Assembly (NCBI GenBank): GCA_964035575.1
Contig: OZ037897.1
Coordinates: 620,001-684,000, forward strand
DNA: 64,000 bases
Direction: 5' to 3'
Source: Rhynchopus sp. YZ270_cl-10
Lineage: Eukaryota > Euglenozoa > Diplonemea > Diplonemida > Diplonemidae
In this document: positions 20,001 through 29,148 of the stretch, one piece after another
Numbering within the stretch: position 1 is the stretch's first letter
How the letters are laid out: every line of letters starts with the position of its first letter
Translations under genes and position numbers: made by a program
Notes under the pieces: generated by a model
What the model was told of the DNA's origin: nothing
Database searches by the model: none
The model's input: the letters and a program-made list of their open reading frames with translations, nothing else

Positions 20001-21691
20001 TTCAGGTGGTCCGCACGAAGGCCGGAAGGACCTGCTGCGGTGCCTCTCGGCATGCGCTTCACCAAAGCCAGTACTTGCGCCGGGGTCAGGTCTACAGGGG
20101 AAACCGAATTCACCAAATTGCTATCGAGCGTAGTAGGGGACTGGGGCGCCGGATGCTTGGCTCGCAGGGCCTGCAGCGTAGCTTCGGAGTCCGGGGCGAG
20201 ACCCTTCGAAGAAAGGCGGGAGAAGGCAGCAGCGGAGCGACCCTTCCGAGCCTCAGCAACACACGCTCGCTCCCGATCTTCAAAGGTGGGGTCTTCCTGC
20301 TCAGTACGTCTCCCCGGCACCTGGGCCTGCGCATCCCGCCAGAGCGCGGACAACTCGCCTTTCTCCCACCGTTCCAGGTCCTCGATACGCTTCTCACGCA
20401 TGCGCTTCTTCTTCGTCTTGCCGCTGCGGCGCGTACGGAGAAGCGTCTTCCACAGCATGCCAAACCGGTTCCACGCGGCCAGGTCCGTGTTGTCGGCCGC
20501 GATGTCGTTGAGTGCGACGCGCGTCGCCACTGTCGTTGCACGAAGCATGTAGTCTGGGATGAACTCCATGACTCGGGAGCGGCTCAACGCAATATCCTGA
20601 GCAGACGGAAGGAGGCTGTCATCCTCGATTTCCATCTGCGTTCTGTCACGGGGCTTTGGCACAACGGACGGAGCGGTCGCGCTCCTACACGCAAAGCACG
20701 TCCCTCCCTGGGCGTTCTTAGTGATTACGTCACCGCACCGCACACACTGCATGTACCTCAGGCGGCGGAGGTCTGCTGCGGGGAGGATGTCGCCGTGCTG
20801 GGCGTGCGCCTGCAGGTGTCGTTGCATATTGCGGTGAGTTAGCTCAACGCTCCTGTGGATTTTGGAGCTGGAGCAGTGAGGCAAAGGGCAATAGTGCCCC
20901 GGCTCAGGGGAGTCCAGGACGCAGGATGCTGGGGAATCTGCGGTGATTGCCACCAGTGGGTGCACATGTGTGGTGGCGGCGCTGAGGAGGGAGAAAGGGG
21001 CCCCCGCTGTGAGCGACGCGATCGCTTCGGAATCGGCGTACACGGCGTCAAAATGATTGCCCACCCTAGCAATGATCCGCGTCCTCGCTTTGGCCTTCGT
21101 CTTCAGTGCTGTAGCTCGAATGCGCACCACTGGGTTCTCACCCCCTTGCACCACCAGGATGTTCTCCTGCCAGACATTCGCCGCAAGGTGGATGGCGAAG
21201 TGGTCCCCCCAGGCGGTCCCTCTAAGCCCGGCGATGTAGGCGTCGAGTTTCTCCCGCCCCCCCAACAACGCCTCACCCTGCGCACGCGTCGCTTCTGCTC
21301 TGTCGGCCAGGGATTCCCGAAGCTCAGTGCACTCAGCTGCCGTAGGGGGAGGCCTGTTCCGGGCCTGGGCCTGGAACAGCGCGACAAAGAGGCAGTTGTC
21401 CGACTCGGAGTTCGGGACGCGTACAGCAGTATCCAGAGAAGTGGCGTTCAGCAGGAATTCGTCTACCTTCGCCCGTTCAGCGTCCACCAGGTCGTCCTGC
21501 TCGTTCCCGCCTCTCAGGGCACCCGGGCCCGCCCGAACGAGCTGGCGCCGCCCTGCTCTGCGTCTGCCATCCCGGCGCATGCGGAACAAAGCTCTGCTGC
21601 GGAGACGTGAGCCAGCCAGTTGAGGGTTGTGCTGCGGCCAATGCCCCCACGCCACGCACCGGCGAACCCCCGATAGGGAGCATCGGCTCAT
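17072..21691 (-). CDS. LINE polyprotein: OTU - zinc fingers - RT - restriction-like endonuclease - OTU-like
   Basis: The open frame extends to 23866, but sequence above 21691 is low complexity, so I take the ATG at 21691 (about 1539 residues; start uncertain, 21580 also possible). In order: an OTU-type cysteine protease domain (SDNCLFVALF, catalytic Cys near 21393; WGDHFAIHLAANVW; GNHFDAVY, His near 21054); CPLPHC...HRNMQRH and CVRC...CFAC zinc fingers (20.67-20.9 kb); reverse transcriptase motif A KIDYSNAFN (about 19650), motif B QQGDPLGPLLF, and catalytic WYLDDG (19385-19399); a CCHC-like CEQCG...H...C knuckle and restriction-like nuclease core (RRHNRVRDL, PADIFFSI, AVDCTIW; 18.2-18.44 kb); and a second OTU-like stretch (VGDCCFDAVAYQ at 17.45-17.49 kb). 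Key RT residues are intact. It makes cDNA at a nicked target. No apurinic-type endonuclease is seen. Confidence 0.85.
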   Translation of the reverse strand: MSRCSLSGVRRCVAWGHWPQHNPQLAGSRLRSRALFRMRRDGRRRAGRRQLVRAGPGALRGGNEQDDLVDAERAKVDEFLLNATSLDTAVRVPNSESDNCLFVALFQAQARNRPPPTAAECTELRESLADRAEATRAQGEALLGGREKLDAYIAGLRGTAWGDHFAIHLAANVWQENILVVQGGENPVVRIRATALKTKAKARTRIIARVGNHFDAVYADSEAIASLTAGAPFSLLSAATTHVHPLVAITADSPASCVLDSPEPGHYCPLPHCSSSKIHRSVELTHRNMQRHLQAHAQHGDILPAADLRRLRYMQCVRCGDVITKNAQGGTCFACRSATAPSVVPKPRDRTQMEIEDDSLLPSAQDIALSRSRVMEFIPDYMLRATTVATRVALNDIAADNTDLAAWNRFGMLWKTLLRTRRSGKTKKKRMREKRIEDLERWEKGELSALWRDAQAQVPGRRTEQEDPTFEDRERACVAEARKGRSAAAFSRLSSKGLAPDSEATLQALRAKHPAPQSPTTLDSNLVNSVSPVDLTPAQVLALVKRMPRGTAAGPSGLRADHLKQMLTESDVDILPALTHVINAIRAANVPDEVTPFLAGARLMALPKGDNDVRPIAVGETLRRLAAKSFAAEVKKQAKDVLLPGKQVGVGVEGGIEAATATVWDYTHRHSGHDKVVLKIDYSNAFNTVCRSAMLNQTRKHLPQLSRFVEWCYVDPSSLVYGETVVDSQTGAQQGDPLGPLLFSLVVKDLTEKVRDLPGVDLAVWYLDDGTLMGSPQGVAAAFKVLQEESLSLGLSVNSKKCELIPLGLYQPDSFLNEAGFTVSDLTVIRDGFSFLGAPIGTNEFCDKFMEKKLHEFALNLRLLGKLGDAQVALSLLRHCEGFCKAVFYMRAVRHQGEHLWLKKYDKEVDRVLAQILSSPGTDPDILLPDAARLQAALPVRMGGLGVRRSYDHWTAAAMGAASGTYALCKHLDKHYRWDAAGWSHTATRYNELVDADARVDTEELPQQILKQRDLSASIIVRQVANLRDEGDVQDRARLNSLLLPLAGAWITALPLPENVINPEEFRAVVRLRLGLVVHRDKSRCEQCGQPMDEFGVHALNCKHGGCTIRRHNRVRDLVGMLGSKAGLAPALEPKHIVLGGTKPADIFFSIGIGDGRPRAVDCTIWNPLAASHVQEAARAVGHAAVKAQSKKRGKHGDACRKAHISFSAFAAEVFGGLGPEAATLWRHLNKMAAERADGDKVLASVKWNERLAVGLQREVGATLLKRGALCFSLGNSREALPEKLVPLSKDYYAPPDTPDDRFPSYVDDHLYRLAENDCEIVEEPAAPDPPYDVDEATVAMEVWLQRQAGKETTHQSSLEVTHAPCDDPAAAFQAQCACDPPPALATQLSALGCSVPGDFRYTVGDCCFDAVAYQCERDAGSLRLSAIAQVVQDEDLAARAEPNVAVWASRMRIAGSPRPDTWADMVTVNSLARVLHSVVVVFVLVNKGHFQSENPTSDKIVVFSTGKVAPQAHGIAQSLPEAASYYTWSKLGPQPSSS

Positions 21692-21977
21692 CAGGCGGAG
21701 ACCCTGACACCAGCGGTTCCGGGCAATCCACCTACGGCGGCGGCGGCGACGGCGGCGGCAGGGCTCCACCCACGTGAGGGTGCCGGCCAGGAGGGCACGG
21801 AGCAACGTCGCAACGTGGCAGACCATCCAGGCCCACACGACACCAGGCCACACGACCCCACACCCGCCAACGGATCTAGGAACATCCCCCGCCACCCAGC
21901 TCCCGACCTGGCCACCCGACGCCTCCGCACTACCCACATCCACCACAGCCGCACGAACCTCACCAACACCCACACAC

Positions 21978-22166
21978 CCGCACCTGAAGTTGCTGCTGTA
22001 GCTGTTGCTGTTGTTGCTGCTGCTGCTGCTGTTGCTTCTGTTGTTGCTGTTGCTGCTGCTGCTGCCGTTGCTGTTGCCGCTGTAGCCGTTGCTGATGCTG
22101 TTGTTGCTGCAGTTGCCGCTGTTGCTGCTGTTGTTGTAGCTGTTGCTGTTGTTGCAGCTGCTGCTG
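21978..22166. repeat. (GTT/GCT)n trinucleotide tract
   Basis: An irregular trinucleotide run that reads as Asn/Ser in the LINE frame on the minus strand. It lies upstream of the probable ORF start. Confidence 0.85.
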
Positions 22167-22690
22167 CCCACCCTGTCGTCCACCCCGACGACGAGCAGCG
22201 TCAACGCACCACCGCCCACAACACCCGCATCCACCACACCCGGCGCACAGCCGCCCACAGAGCCAGGCACAGGAACCTCATCGACCACCAGAGACACTAG
22301 CGACCCCATCCGCCACCTCCCCTCACGTGCACCCTGAAATACAGAGAACAGGTCATAGGAGAATAACACAGTGGCGGTGGGTGAACAAGCGGTGCAGAAA
22401 TGTGGTTTGCAATACAAAGCCCTCTCGTGACAGTGCAGCGACCAAGCATGCAGCCCGCGGTGAACAGGGGGAAAACAGGGGGGAAAAGAACGACAAAGAC
22501 CCGGCCACCCTACCCACCCGACTCTCTCAGACGACTCTCTACATTTGTTCCCCAGCCTCCCTAAACTCCCATGATTGCTATTAGTTACTTTTTTTGTGTC
22601 TTCATTTGTTTGTGCAAAGGGGTGAATGAAGGAGGCGGAGGGGGGAACATAGGCCCGCCCTACCGACTCGAGCTCTGGAACCGACCGCGT

Positions 22691-23057
22691 CTTATTTTTA
22701 AAAACAGGGGGGTGGGGTGGGGGGAGGAAACCGGACCGCAGACCTCCTGCCTCTCTCCGTACACTCACACTGTCCGAGGTTTTTTGTGAATTGTTGAAAA
22801 TAAAAAGTAAAAGAAATGTATGGACCGAATGAGCTGGAGAAGGTGGGACAAATCCGCGGTGAATGGTGTTGCTCCACATCTTCTTTTTTTTAAAAACAAA
22901 GGGGTGGGGTGGGGGGAGGAAACCGAACCGCAGACCTCCCGCCTCACTCCGTGCGCTCGCCCTGTCCGAGGTTTTTTGTGAATTGTTTAAAATAAAAAGT
23001 AAAAGAAATTTATGGGCAGAATGAGCTGGAGGAGGTGGGACAAGTCCACGATATATG
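22691..23057. repeat. Two tandem 189-bp units upstream of the LINE ORF
   Basis: Unit 1 is 22691-22879 and unit 2 is 22880-23057. Both share GGGGTGGGGTGGGGGGAGG, GTCCGAGGTTTTTTGTGAAT and TAAAAAGTAAAAGAAAT. The layout resembles tandem 5' monomers that serve as promoters in some LINEs. A promoter role is inferred only. Confidence 0.7.
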
Positions 23058-23279
23058 GTGGGAGAAAAAGGGGGGAAGCAATAAAAAGGCCCTACCCTGA
23101 TCCCCGACTGAACGAGGGAGGGTTGAAAATCTTTGGACCCGAGGAATGGGAGAGGGTGAAATGTTTGATTAGGGGCTTGGGGAGGTGGGTCCAAAGGAGG
23201 GGCAAAACAAACTGGGGAGAGAAAAAGGAGGAAAAACTGGGCTCTTGGGCCACCCTTCCACCCCAAAAATCCCGCCCAC

Positions 23280-23698
23280 CCTCCCCCCCCTCGGGTGAAC
23301 GCTCCGGCGCCGATCTTCGTCTGACCTACAGCGTCCCAACCCCGGCGGGCGGGGGGGTCCACGCGGCCGGTCCTTCCCGTGGCATGCCTCACGGCGTAGC
23401 CGGTTCCCACTGGTGCGCAACCGTATGTGGGTGGGAGGTGGTCCGACGTGCCGACATCCTCGGGACCTTCTCGGCTTGTCCGACCGAGGTGTGGGGGGAG
23501 CGGGGTCGAGAGTGCTACTGTTGTAGCTCCCGCCGCTGTCGTCGCTGGCGCGTCCTTCGCCGTCGCATTCGCCTGCGATGTGTCCGCCGCCTGCGATGTG
23601 TCCGTCGCCTGCGATGTGTCTGCCGCCGTCATCGCAACCATCAGTAGCGCCACTACTGATGTCGCCACTCTGTAGCGCGCGCTACAGAGTGTTGCCAT
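23280..23698 (-). CDS. Possible secreted-protein leader (signal peptide plus DTSQA repeats)
   Basis: From an ATG at 23698 the frame encodes a typical signal peptide (basic start, hydrophobic VVALLMVAMTAA) followed by short DTSQA repeats and a Thr/Ala-rich stretch. It is in the same frame as the LINE ORF with no stop between them, which could be chance in GC-rich DNA. It may be the first exon of an unrelated gene or part of the element's upstream region. Confidence 0.25.
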
Positions 23699-23755
23699 TT
23701 TAGTTGGGCGGGGGAGACAAGGGGATGGGTGGTGGTGAGTGTGGGTGGGGTATAC

Positions 23756-23821
23756 CAATGAAGTACAGAAACTGTAGCAATGAAGTACAGAAACTGTAGC
23801 AATGAAGTACAGAAACTGTAG
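23756..23821. repeat. Three tandem 22-bp copies
   Basis: Perfect copies of the unit CAATGAAGTACAGAAACTGT plus AG. No known function. Confidence 0.95.
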
Positions 23822-24099
23822 CTTTAGAAATCGTTGGATTTTTTGGGCCATTTTATGACGTACCACGCCCGATTTTGGGCGAAAAAAAAAAATTTTTTTT
23901 TGGTCAAAAATCGCTGCTGCTTTTTTTGACTTTTTGGTCTCAGAAGGGTGCCTAGGGTGTAGTGAGCAGGCCTCAAAAACACTTGTGAAAAAAAAAAAAA
24001 TTTTTTTTTTTTTTTGAGATTTTTGAAAAATCGGCCGATTTTGTGACCAATTTTGGCTGGGGAATTTCGACGACCAAAGGGTCCCCCCTGTGGAAAAAA

Positions 24100-24210
24100 A
24101 CGCGAATTGGCGCGAATTTCATACCCTAATCGTGTCGCGCCAATTCGCGCCAATTCGCGTTTTTTTTCGCGAAAAAACGGCTAAGTACAAAACGCGAATT
24201 GGCGCGAATT
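24100..24210. repeat. Foldback of GCGAATTGGCGCGAATT motifs
   Basis: Arms at 24100-24118 and 24142-24160 are inverted copies of ACGCGAATTGGCGCGAATT. A third, direct copy is at 24192-24210. The surrounding DNA is A/T homopolymer-rich. Confidence 0.85.
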
Positions 24211-24470
24211 GGGGCAACCAGGGGCGAATATTAGGGTACCTCCACTTTTAATCCAGTTTTTTTATGTGGGCCTCTTAGCGCTGGACGGCGTCTTGAGCCA
24301 GAACTTTAGCTAGTATATCACCGATGTTGATATTCACTGCGACCCCCCACCATACCCCCCCCGGTATGTGTGGTGTTTGTGCCGTGGGGACATCCCCATC
24401 CTGTGTGATGACACTTGTGCTCGTGTCGGACTCACTCTCCAAAGGTGCCCTCGCACGTTTAGCCAGAACG

Positions 24471-25003
24471 CGACTCAATTGATCAAACGCCGAACGAAAA
24501 GGAAACATGCAGCATGGCGAAAGGAAAAAAGTAGCGTACCGTGCGCCTGCGGCGCAAGTTTGCAACCCACCTTCCCATGACATAGTTTGTCAGTAAAAAT
24601 GTGCAATTTTAAGCGCAATTTTTTGAAATGTTGCGTACCGTGGCTTCGCCAGGAGCCTTGCCATGACTGCCGTTTCTTTTTGTACACGTACTGAGGTTAC
24701 TGATAATTCGTGTGTCTGGTGCAAATATCAATGAAGTTGAACTCCTCAGTTGGATACCCGAGGAATTCTCTTATTCCGGGTCGGGCTCGACCGCGCTTTT
24801 TTATTTTATTTTTTGGAAATCTCAGGGACTGCGCTGGGACGCGTGTTTTGGGCCAGAACTCTAGTTTCTCCGCCGGAGGCCCTGAACTTGCGTTAACTTC
24901 CGGCGCGCGTAGCGCGCCGGGCTCGGGACGTATTTACCTTTTATGTACAAAATCACGATTCTTCATCAAAAATCGTACCCAATGAAGGAGCGCGGAAACA
25001 CTG
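24471..25003 (-). mobile_element. Non-autonomous repeat sharing the LINE 3' region, copy 1
   Basis: It is a 533-bp near-identical inverted counterpart of 35307-35852. It contains the tail GCGCCGCAGGCGCACGG, GCGAAGCCACGGTACGC and ACGAATTATCAGTAACC seen in the 3' region of the LINE at 16.7-17.1 kb. No coding capacity. I infer a SINE-like or deleted LINE derivative mobilised by the LINE machinery. Confidence 0.7.
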
Positions 25004-25098
25004 GCAAAGGCCTCCAAAAAAATTTTCGAGAGTTCAGTTCTACGATTTTCTGAGCGTGTAATATATTTTTCGAGCGTGTAATACTGGAAAATAAATTA

Positions 25099-25133
25099 CA
25101 CGCCCCTCTTAACGATTTTGTTAAGGGGCGTGA
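25099..25133. repeat. Foldback FB3 (CACGCCCCT hairpin)
   Basis: A 14-bp hairpin around GATTT. The upstream string GTAATACTGGAAAATAAATT parallels the FB1 arm. It lies inside the predicted intron after the C2HC exon. Confidence 0.7.
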
Positions 25134-25192
25134 AATTCATGGTCTCAAGCGGTAATAAAATAAAAAATGGGTGTAATAATAAAGGGAAATAC

Positions 25193-25543
25193 CTTCAGCT
25201 CATCCTCGAGGTTGTCGAGGCGTTTGAACCCTCTGATAATTCCCTCATCCTTGCCGTTGTAGAAGATCTCACCACTGAAGTCCTCCTCGAAACCGGGTTT
25301 CTTGTCGTCGTATTGTTTGCGAGCCTTCTTCTTAATGCCGTCGATCTTTTTCCGCAGATCATCTGCCTGCTGCCTCGGTTCGCGGGCCTGGCCCTCCATG
25401 GCAGACACGTTGGCGGGTTGTTGTGGAGAGTGTTCATGCTGAGCAGAGGATGAGGACGTGGCTACCATGCAGTCGTTTTTGTGGGCTTCACACTGATCTT
25501 TGGTGATGAACTGCATCTCACACTTAGGACACGTGTGAGCCAT
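25193..25543 (-). CDS. C2HC zinc-finger/coiled-coil protein, probable first exon
   Basis: From ATG at 25543, 117 codons run to a phase-0 donor AAG|GTATTT at 25192. If unspliced, a stop follows at 25145. The N-terminus is a classic single zinc finger, CPKC...CEAHKNDC (Cys2-His-Cys), then a Ser/Gln-rich linker and a charged segment DDLRKKIDGIKKKARKQYDD. The downstream exon is not apparent in the window on this strand. The donor phase and following foldback resemble, in mirror image, the acceptor side of the HNH-like exon at 15.8 kb. DNA binding is plausible but unproven. Confidence 0.5.
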
Positions 25544-25748
25544 GCGAATTTGTGTCGTATTCGAAAGGTAAGGGGTTGGGAATAGGAGGGAGATAAGGGG
25601 TTGTGTATCCTGTTGGCGGAATGATAAAATATACGTCGGAAGTGGGGTGTGCAGTGTGGGTGGCGTAAAAAGAGTGCGTACGGTGGGGAATGGGATTGTT
25701 ATTTAACTTCTCTTCATTAGGAATTTCCAATAAACAATTGTTTCCCTA

Positions 25749-25883
25749 GGGAGGGTCAAAAAGATCCTCCCGCCAGGTACTTTACACGCCCGCCGGGAGG
25801 GTAAACCTGGGGACCCTCCCGCCAGGTTTTTTGGGTTTTTCTCACGCTACGTAGCGTCGGTGAGGGTTTTTTTGACCCTCCCG
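25749..25883. repeat. Foldback with GGGAGGGTCAAAAA ends
   Basis: Inverted ends GGGAGGGTCAAAAA and TTTTTTTGACCCTCCCG enclose several CCTCCCGCC repeats. It abuts a second foldback made of the same motifs. Confidence 0.75.
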
Positions 25884-25900
25884 CGCGAAACAAAGCGTCC

Positions 25901-26158
25901 TACAACCCCCCAGCCACCCTCAGGCTCTCCGTTGTGAGGGTCCTTTTCGAAACCACTCCCGCTGGGTTTTTTGCTCTCGGGAGCCCTGTTGGACCCTCGG
26001 AACCAGGGCGAAGCCCGAGCCCCAAACGGCCTCCCGAGGGCCCACACGGGTCCCCGAGGGTCCAACAGGGCTCGCTCGAGCAAAAAAACCCAGCGGGAGG
26101 GTTTCGAAAATATGACCCTCCCGCCGGGAGCCTTTGGGTAGCTGGCGGGAGAGTTGTA
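25901..26158. repeat. Long GC-rich foldback (arms about 105 bp)
   Basis: The arms 25901-26006 and 26054-26158 pair imperfectly, with long exact blocks such as GCTGGGTTTTTTGCTC and CCCTGTTGGACCCTCGG. Its GC content is well above the flanks. Its edges read TACAAC and GTTGTA. Confidence 0.8.
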
Positions 26159-26491
26159 AATACTCAGTCCCTCAAAACTTACCAGTAAAAGAACGGGTGC
26201 CTGCCTTGGGAACAGGAATGCATTCGCGAGTATGATGTATACTACAATACCTAACTTTTGAAAACCACATTAGGGTTGGCAACACACTTGCTTCTGCAAC
26301 ACATCACAGTCAGTATCTTGTTCCCAACACCACCACTGGAACTCACGTCCACCCTTACAAAAGCGTGCCTTTTAGAAGCGTCGCAACAACCCGTTCATAA
26401 TTACCCTCATAGTAAAAATAATGGTTTTTCAAAAATAAATTAATAAAAAAATTGGGGTGTCCCGGGCACGGCGTAATTCATGTGTAATGGG

Positions 26492-26936
26492 TGGTGCTTC
26501 CCGGGGGGTATGCATTTCACAAATTTTCACAAAATGTGACAAGTTTTCACAAGTTTTCACAACACGAAAACCGCTATAAAATTGTGAAGGCTGGTGAAAA
26601 ATGGTGAAAAATTGTGAAAAATGCGAAAAGTTGTGAATTGATTTTTTTTTTTGGGGGGGTTTTTTTTGGGTTGGGTGGTGGCCCACCCATTGAGGGGTAT
26701 GCTGGGATTCACAAGATAGAACGTGATGTGGTGTACCTGTGTACTGTGTACTGTGCACTGTGCGGAAATGACGAGAACTTGTCCATTTCGGCAAATTGAC
26801 CCCACCACTGGCCGGACGGATTCCGGAAATGCAAATGCCGGCATTTAAAAGCTTCACCAGCGAAGAAAAAAAGGGTGGTGAAAAGTTGTGAATTGAATTG
26901 AAAATTTGTGAAATGCATACCCCCCGGGAAGCACCA
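26492..26936. mobile_element. 445-bp MITE with 38-bp terminal inverted repeats and 5-bp TSD
   Basis: The ends begin TGGTGCTTCCCGGGGGG and are inverted copies over about 38 bp. ATGGG flanks both sides (26487-26491 and 26937-26941) as a likely target-site duplication. Inside lies a copy of the flank unit (26740-26870) otherwise found next to the pentamer array at 10.8 kb. No coding capacity. Confidence 0.8.
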
Positions 26937-27230
26937 ATGGGGTGTAATGGAGGGAATTTAAACTTTTTGCTTTTTTTGCGTTTTCCCCCCGTTTTTTCAA
27001 CACGAAAAGTCCAAAAAAGGTGACAACAAAATTTTTTTTGGCGAGTGGAGCAAAAAAAATTTGCCTGGCTGACCATTGCCGAAGGAATTTTGCACTTTTG
27101 ACCACCACAGATTACACGTTGTTTTACGATTTTTTCTATGCACTTATGCGTACTGGGAAGCATGCCACCGGTGCTAATTTTTTACTGGCGTGGCTGCATA
27201 ACCGATTCCCCATGTTTCTACCGTGTTTCT

Positions 27231-27911
27231 ACACAGTACACAGTACACAGTACACAGTACACAGTACACAGTACACAGTACACAGTACACAGTACACAGT
27301 ACACAGTACACAGTACACAGTACACAGTACACAGTACACAGTACACAGTACACAGTACACAGTACACAGTACACAGTACACAGTACACAGTACACAGTAC
27401 ACAGTACACAGTACACAGTACACAGTACACAGTACACAGTACACAGTACACAGTACACAGTACACAGTACACAGTACACAGTACACAGTACACAGTACAC
27501 AGTACACAGTACACAGTACACAGTACACAGTACACAGTACACAGTACACAGTACACAGTACACAGTACACAGTACACAGTACACAGTACACAGTACACAG
27601 TACACAGTACACAGTACACAGTACACAGTACACAGTACACAGTACACAGTACACAGTACACAGTACACAGTACACAGTACACAGTACACAGTACACAGTA
27701 CACAGTACACAGTACACAGTACACAGTACACAGTACACAGTACACAGTACACAGTACACAGTACACAGTACACAGTACACAGTACACAGTACACAGTACA
27801 CAGTACACAGTACACAGTACACAGTACACAGTACACAGTACACAGTACACAGTACACAGTACACAGTACACAGTACACAGTACACAGTACACAGTACACA
27901 GTACACAGTAC
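27231..27911. repeat. (ACACAGT)n heptanucleotide array, about 97 copies
   Basis: A perfect 7-bp array of about 680 bp. It begins at the end of CGTGTTTCTACACAG, the inverted counterpart of a segment at 10.95 kb, as if the array grew from that edge. All long open frames across it are repeat artefacts. Confidence 0.97.
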
Positions 27912-28417
27912 TGCTCCATGGGTCTTTATACAGTAACGTATAGGGATTTCAGTGCATAAAGGGGGGTCGGCACCACCAAAAGCACCTGGTCTATATCGGG
28001 ACAAAATACATTTTTTTTTGCTAAAATTGCTCTTATTTTTACGCTTTTTTGCTCGAAAAAATATTCCTTTGGGAAAGATAAAAACAGACACATGCACATT
28101 CCCCGGAGCGGCTCCTTCCCCTAGCCTCCCCCCCTCGAATGGCGAACTAAAATTACAGACAGAGAGCGATGAGAAAAGGTAGCTCCAGTCTGACACCAAG
28201 TTTCCCCCTCCTCCTCCTCCTCCCCCCCTTCCCACTCAACTTCACAAAAAGCTACGTTGTTATAAAACCTTCAGGCAAACAAATTTTGTAAGATGAAATG
28301 CGCGATTCATGCACATATTATCCTCCACAGGAGGAATCCTCTGGGGGGGGATCACAACCCCCTTTCACTGGAGACGAAAAGGTCTGCACGGCAGTTACAC
28401 ACCAACAGATTAGTTAA

Positions 28418-28505
28418 AAAGAGAAGCTGAAAGTGCAAACGCCTCACCGTTCATCGGCGGACGCAGGGTGGTTCTCCGCGGGGTTGTATCGAACCCCCCC
28501 AGAGA
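28418..28505 (+). repeat. Structured family C copy
   Basis: It has AAAGTGCAAACGCCTC, then CACCG-TTCAT-CGGCG and the hairpin GGGGTT-GTATCG-AACCCC. The last resembles a tRNA B box on the minus strand, but no A box or cloverleaf is present. Confidence 0.6.
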
Positions 28506-28527
28506 GCACTTTAAAACTGAAATTTGA

Positions 28528-28614
28528 CTTGAAATACAAAGCCCTCTCGTAAACACTGTACCTTGGTATGACCCGTGTACCTGGATAAACCCTACATCCA
28601 TTTTGTAGTTTACA
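28528..28614 (+). repeat. Structured family D copy
   Basis: It begins TTGACTTGAAATACAAAGCC followed by CTCTCGT, the conserved 5' block of the family. The downstream hairpin is partly degraded. Confidence 0.55.
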
Positions 28615-29035
28615 TCTGACATGCCCAACGGCCAAGAAACAAAACAAGGTTGTGGTAAGGTAACCCCAAGCCTCGCACCCACACGGCAGATTAGTCAAGG
28701 ACTACTGTCAGAGCTACCACCGTCCAAATGACTAATATTTTATGACTAGAGGTACACACCAGCAACACTACTACTTTAGCGTTAGGCGTTGCGACAAGTA
28801 GTTCCACTAGTAGTCCCCCTGACTAGTCAGCTGTGTATCAAAAGACCCCTCCCACCCACACAAACCCCCCCTTTGAGAAACACAACACGGTGCTGATGTA
28901 AATGGAAATCGTTTAGACACCAATCAACGGGCTCAGCTGCACGCCAAGCACAACAAAGCAAAAAACAAATAGAATCTGACTCTTTCTATTGCCAACTCAC
29001 TTTGACCCCAATTTTTCTCCAATCCTCTTTTAAAA

Positions 29036-29131
29036 GTTGACTTGAAATACAACAACTCGTGAACCTTGGTGCATGACCGGATGCACCGTGGGGTTGGACC
29101 CCCAACACCATGCAGTCCTACAATCTGACAA
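29036..29131 (+). repeat. Structured family D copy with perfect hairpins
   Basis: GGTGCAT-GACCGG-ATGCACC and GTTGG-ACCC-CCAAC are perfect stems. The copy at 44690-44790 has GGTACA/TGTACC in the same place, so both arms changed together. Confidence 0.65.
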
Positions 29132-29148
29132 ATTTAAAAAAAAAACCC

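Larger units (their letters stand above)
16665..23060 (-). mobile_element. LINE-like (non-LTR) retrotransposon with OTU and restriction-like endonuclease domains
   Basis: It comprises one large ORF (17072-21691), a 3' region down to about 16665, and an upstream region with (AAC/AGC)n (21978-22166) and two tandem 189-bp units (22691-23057). The 3' region carries motifs ACGAATTATCAGTAACC, GCGAAGCCACGGTACGC and GCGCCGCAGGCGCACGG, which recur in shorter elements at 24.5, 35.3 and 60.06 kb. Endpoints are approximate; no target-site duplication or poly-A tail was identified. The RT-plus-endonuclease layout is like R2-, Utopia- or Dualen-type lineages by general knowledge. Confidence 0.75.
27912..29148. 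other. Gene-free spacer with structured modules
   Basis: No gene is supported. It contains a family B hairpin (28288-28335), a family C module (28418-28505), and two family D modules (28528-28614 and 29036-29131). The region 28700-29000 shows no recognisable structure. Confidence 0.6.

Noticed and set aside
21692-23866. N-terminal extension of the LINE polyprotein up to 23866
   Set aside because: This part is low complexity, includes the tandem 189-bp units and trinucleotide tract, and has no domain. An open frame in GC-rich DNA is the simpler explanation.
28470-28505. tRNA gene or tRNA-derived SINE from the GGTTCGAT-like word in family C
   Set aside because: On the minus strand it resembles a B box, but no A box at proper spacing and no cloverleaf are present. 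The word is better explained as a hairpin arm.
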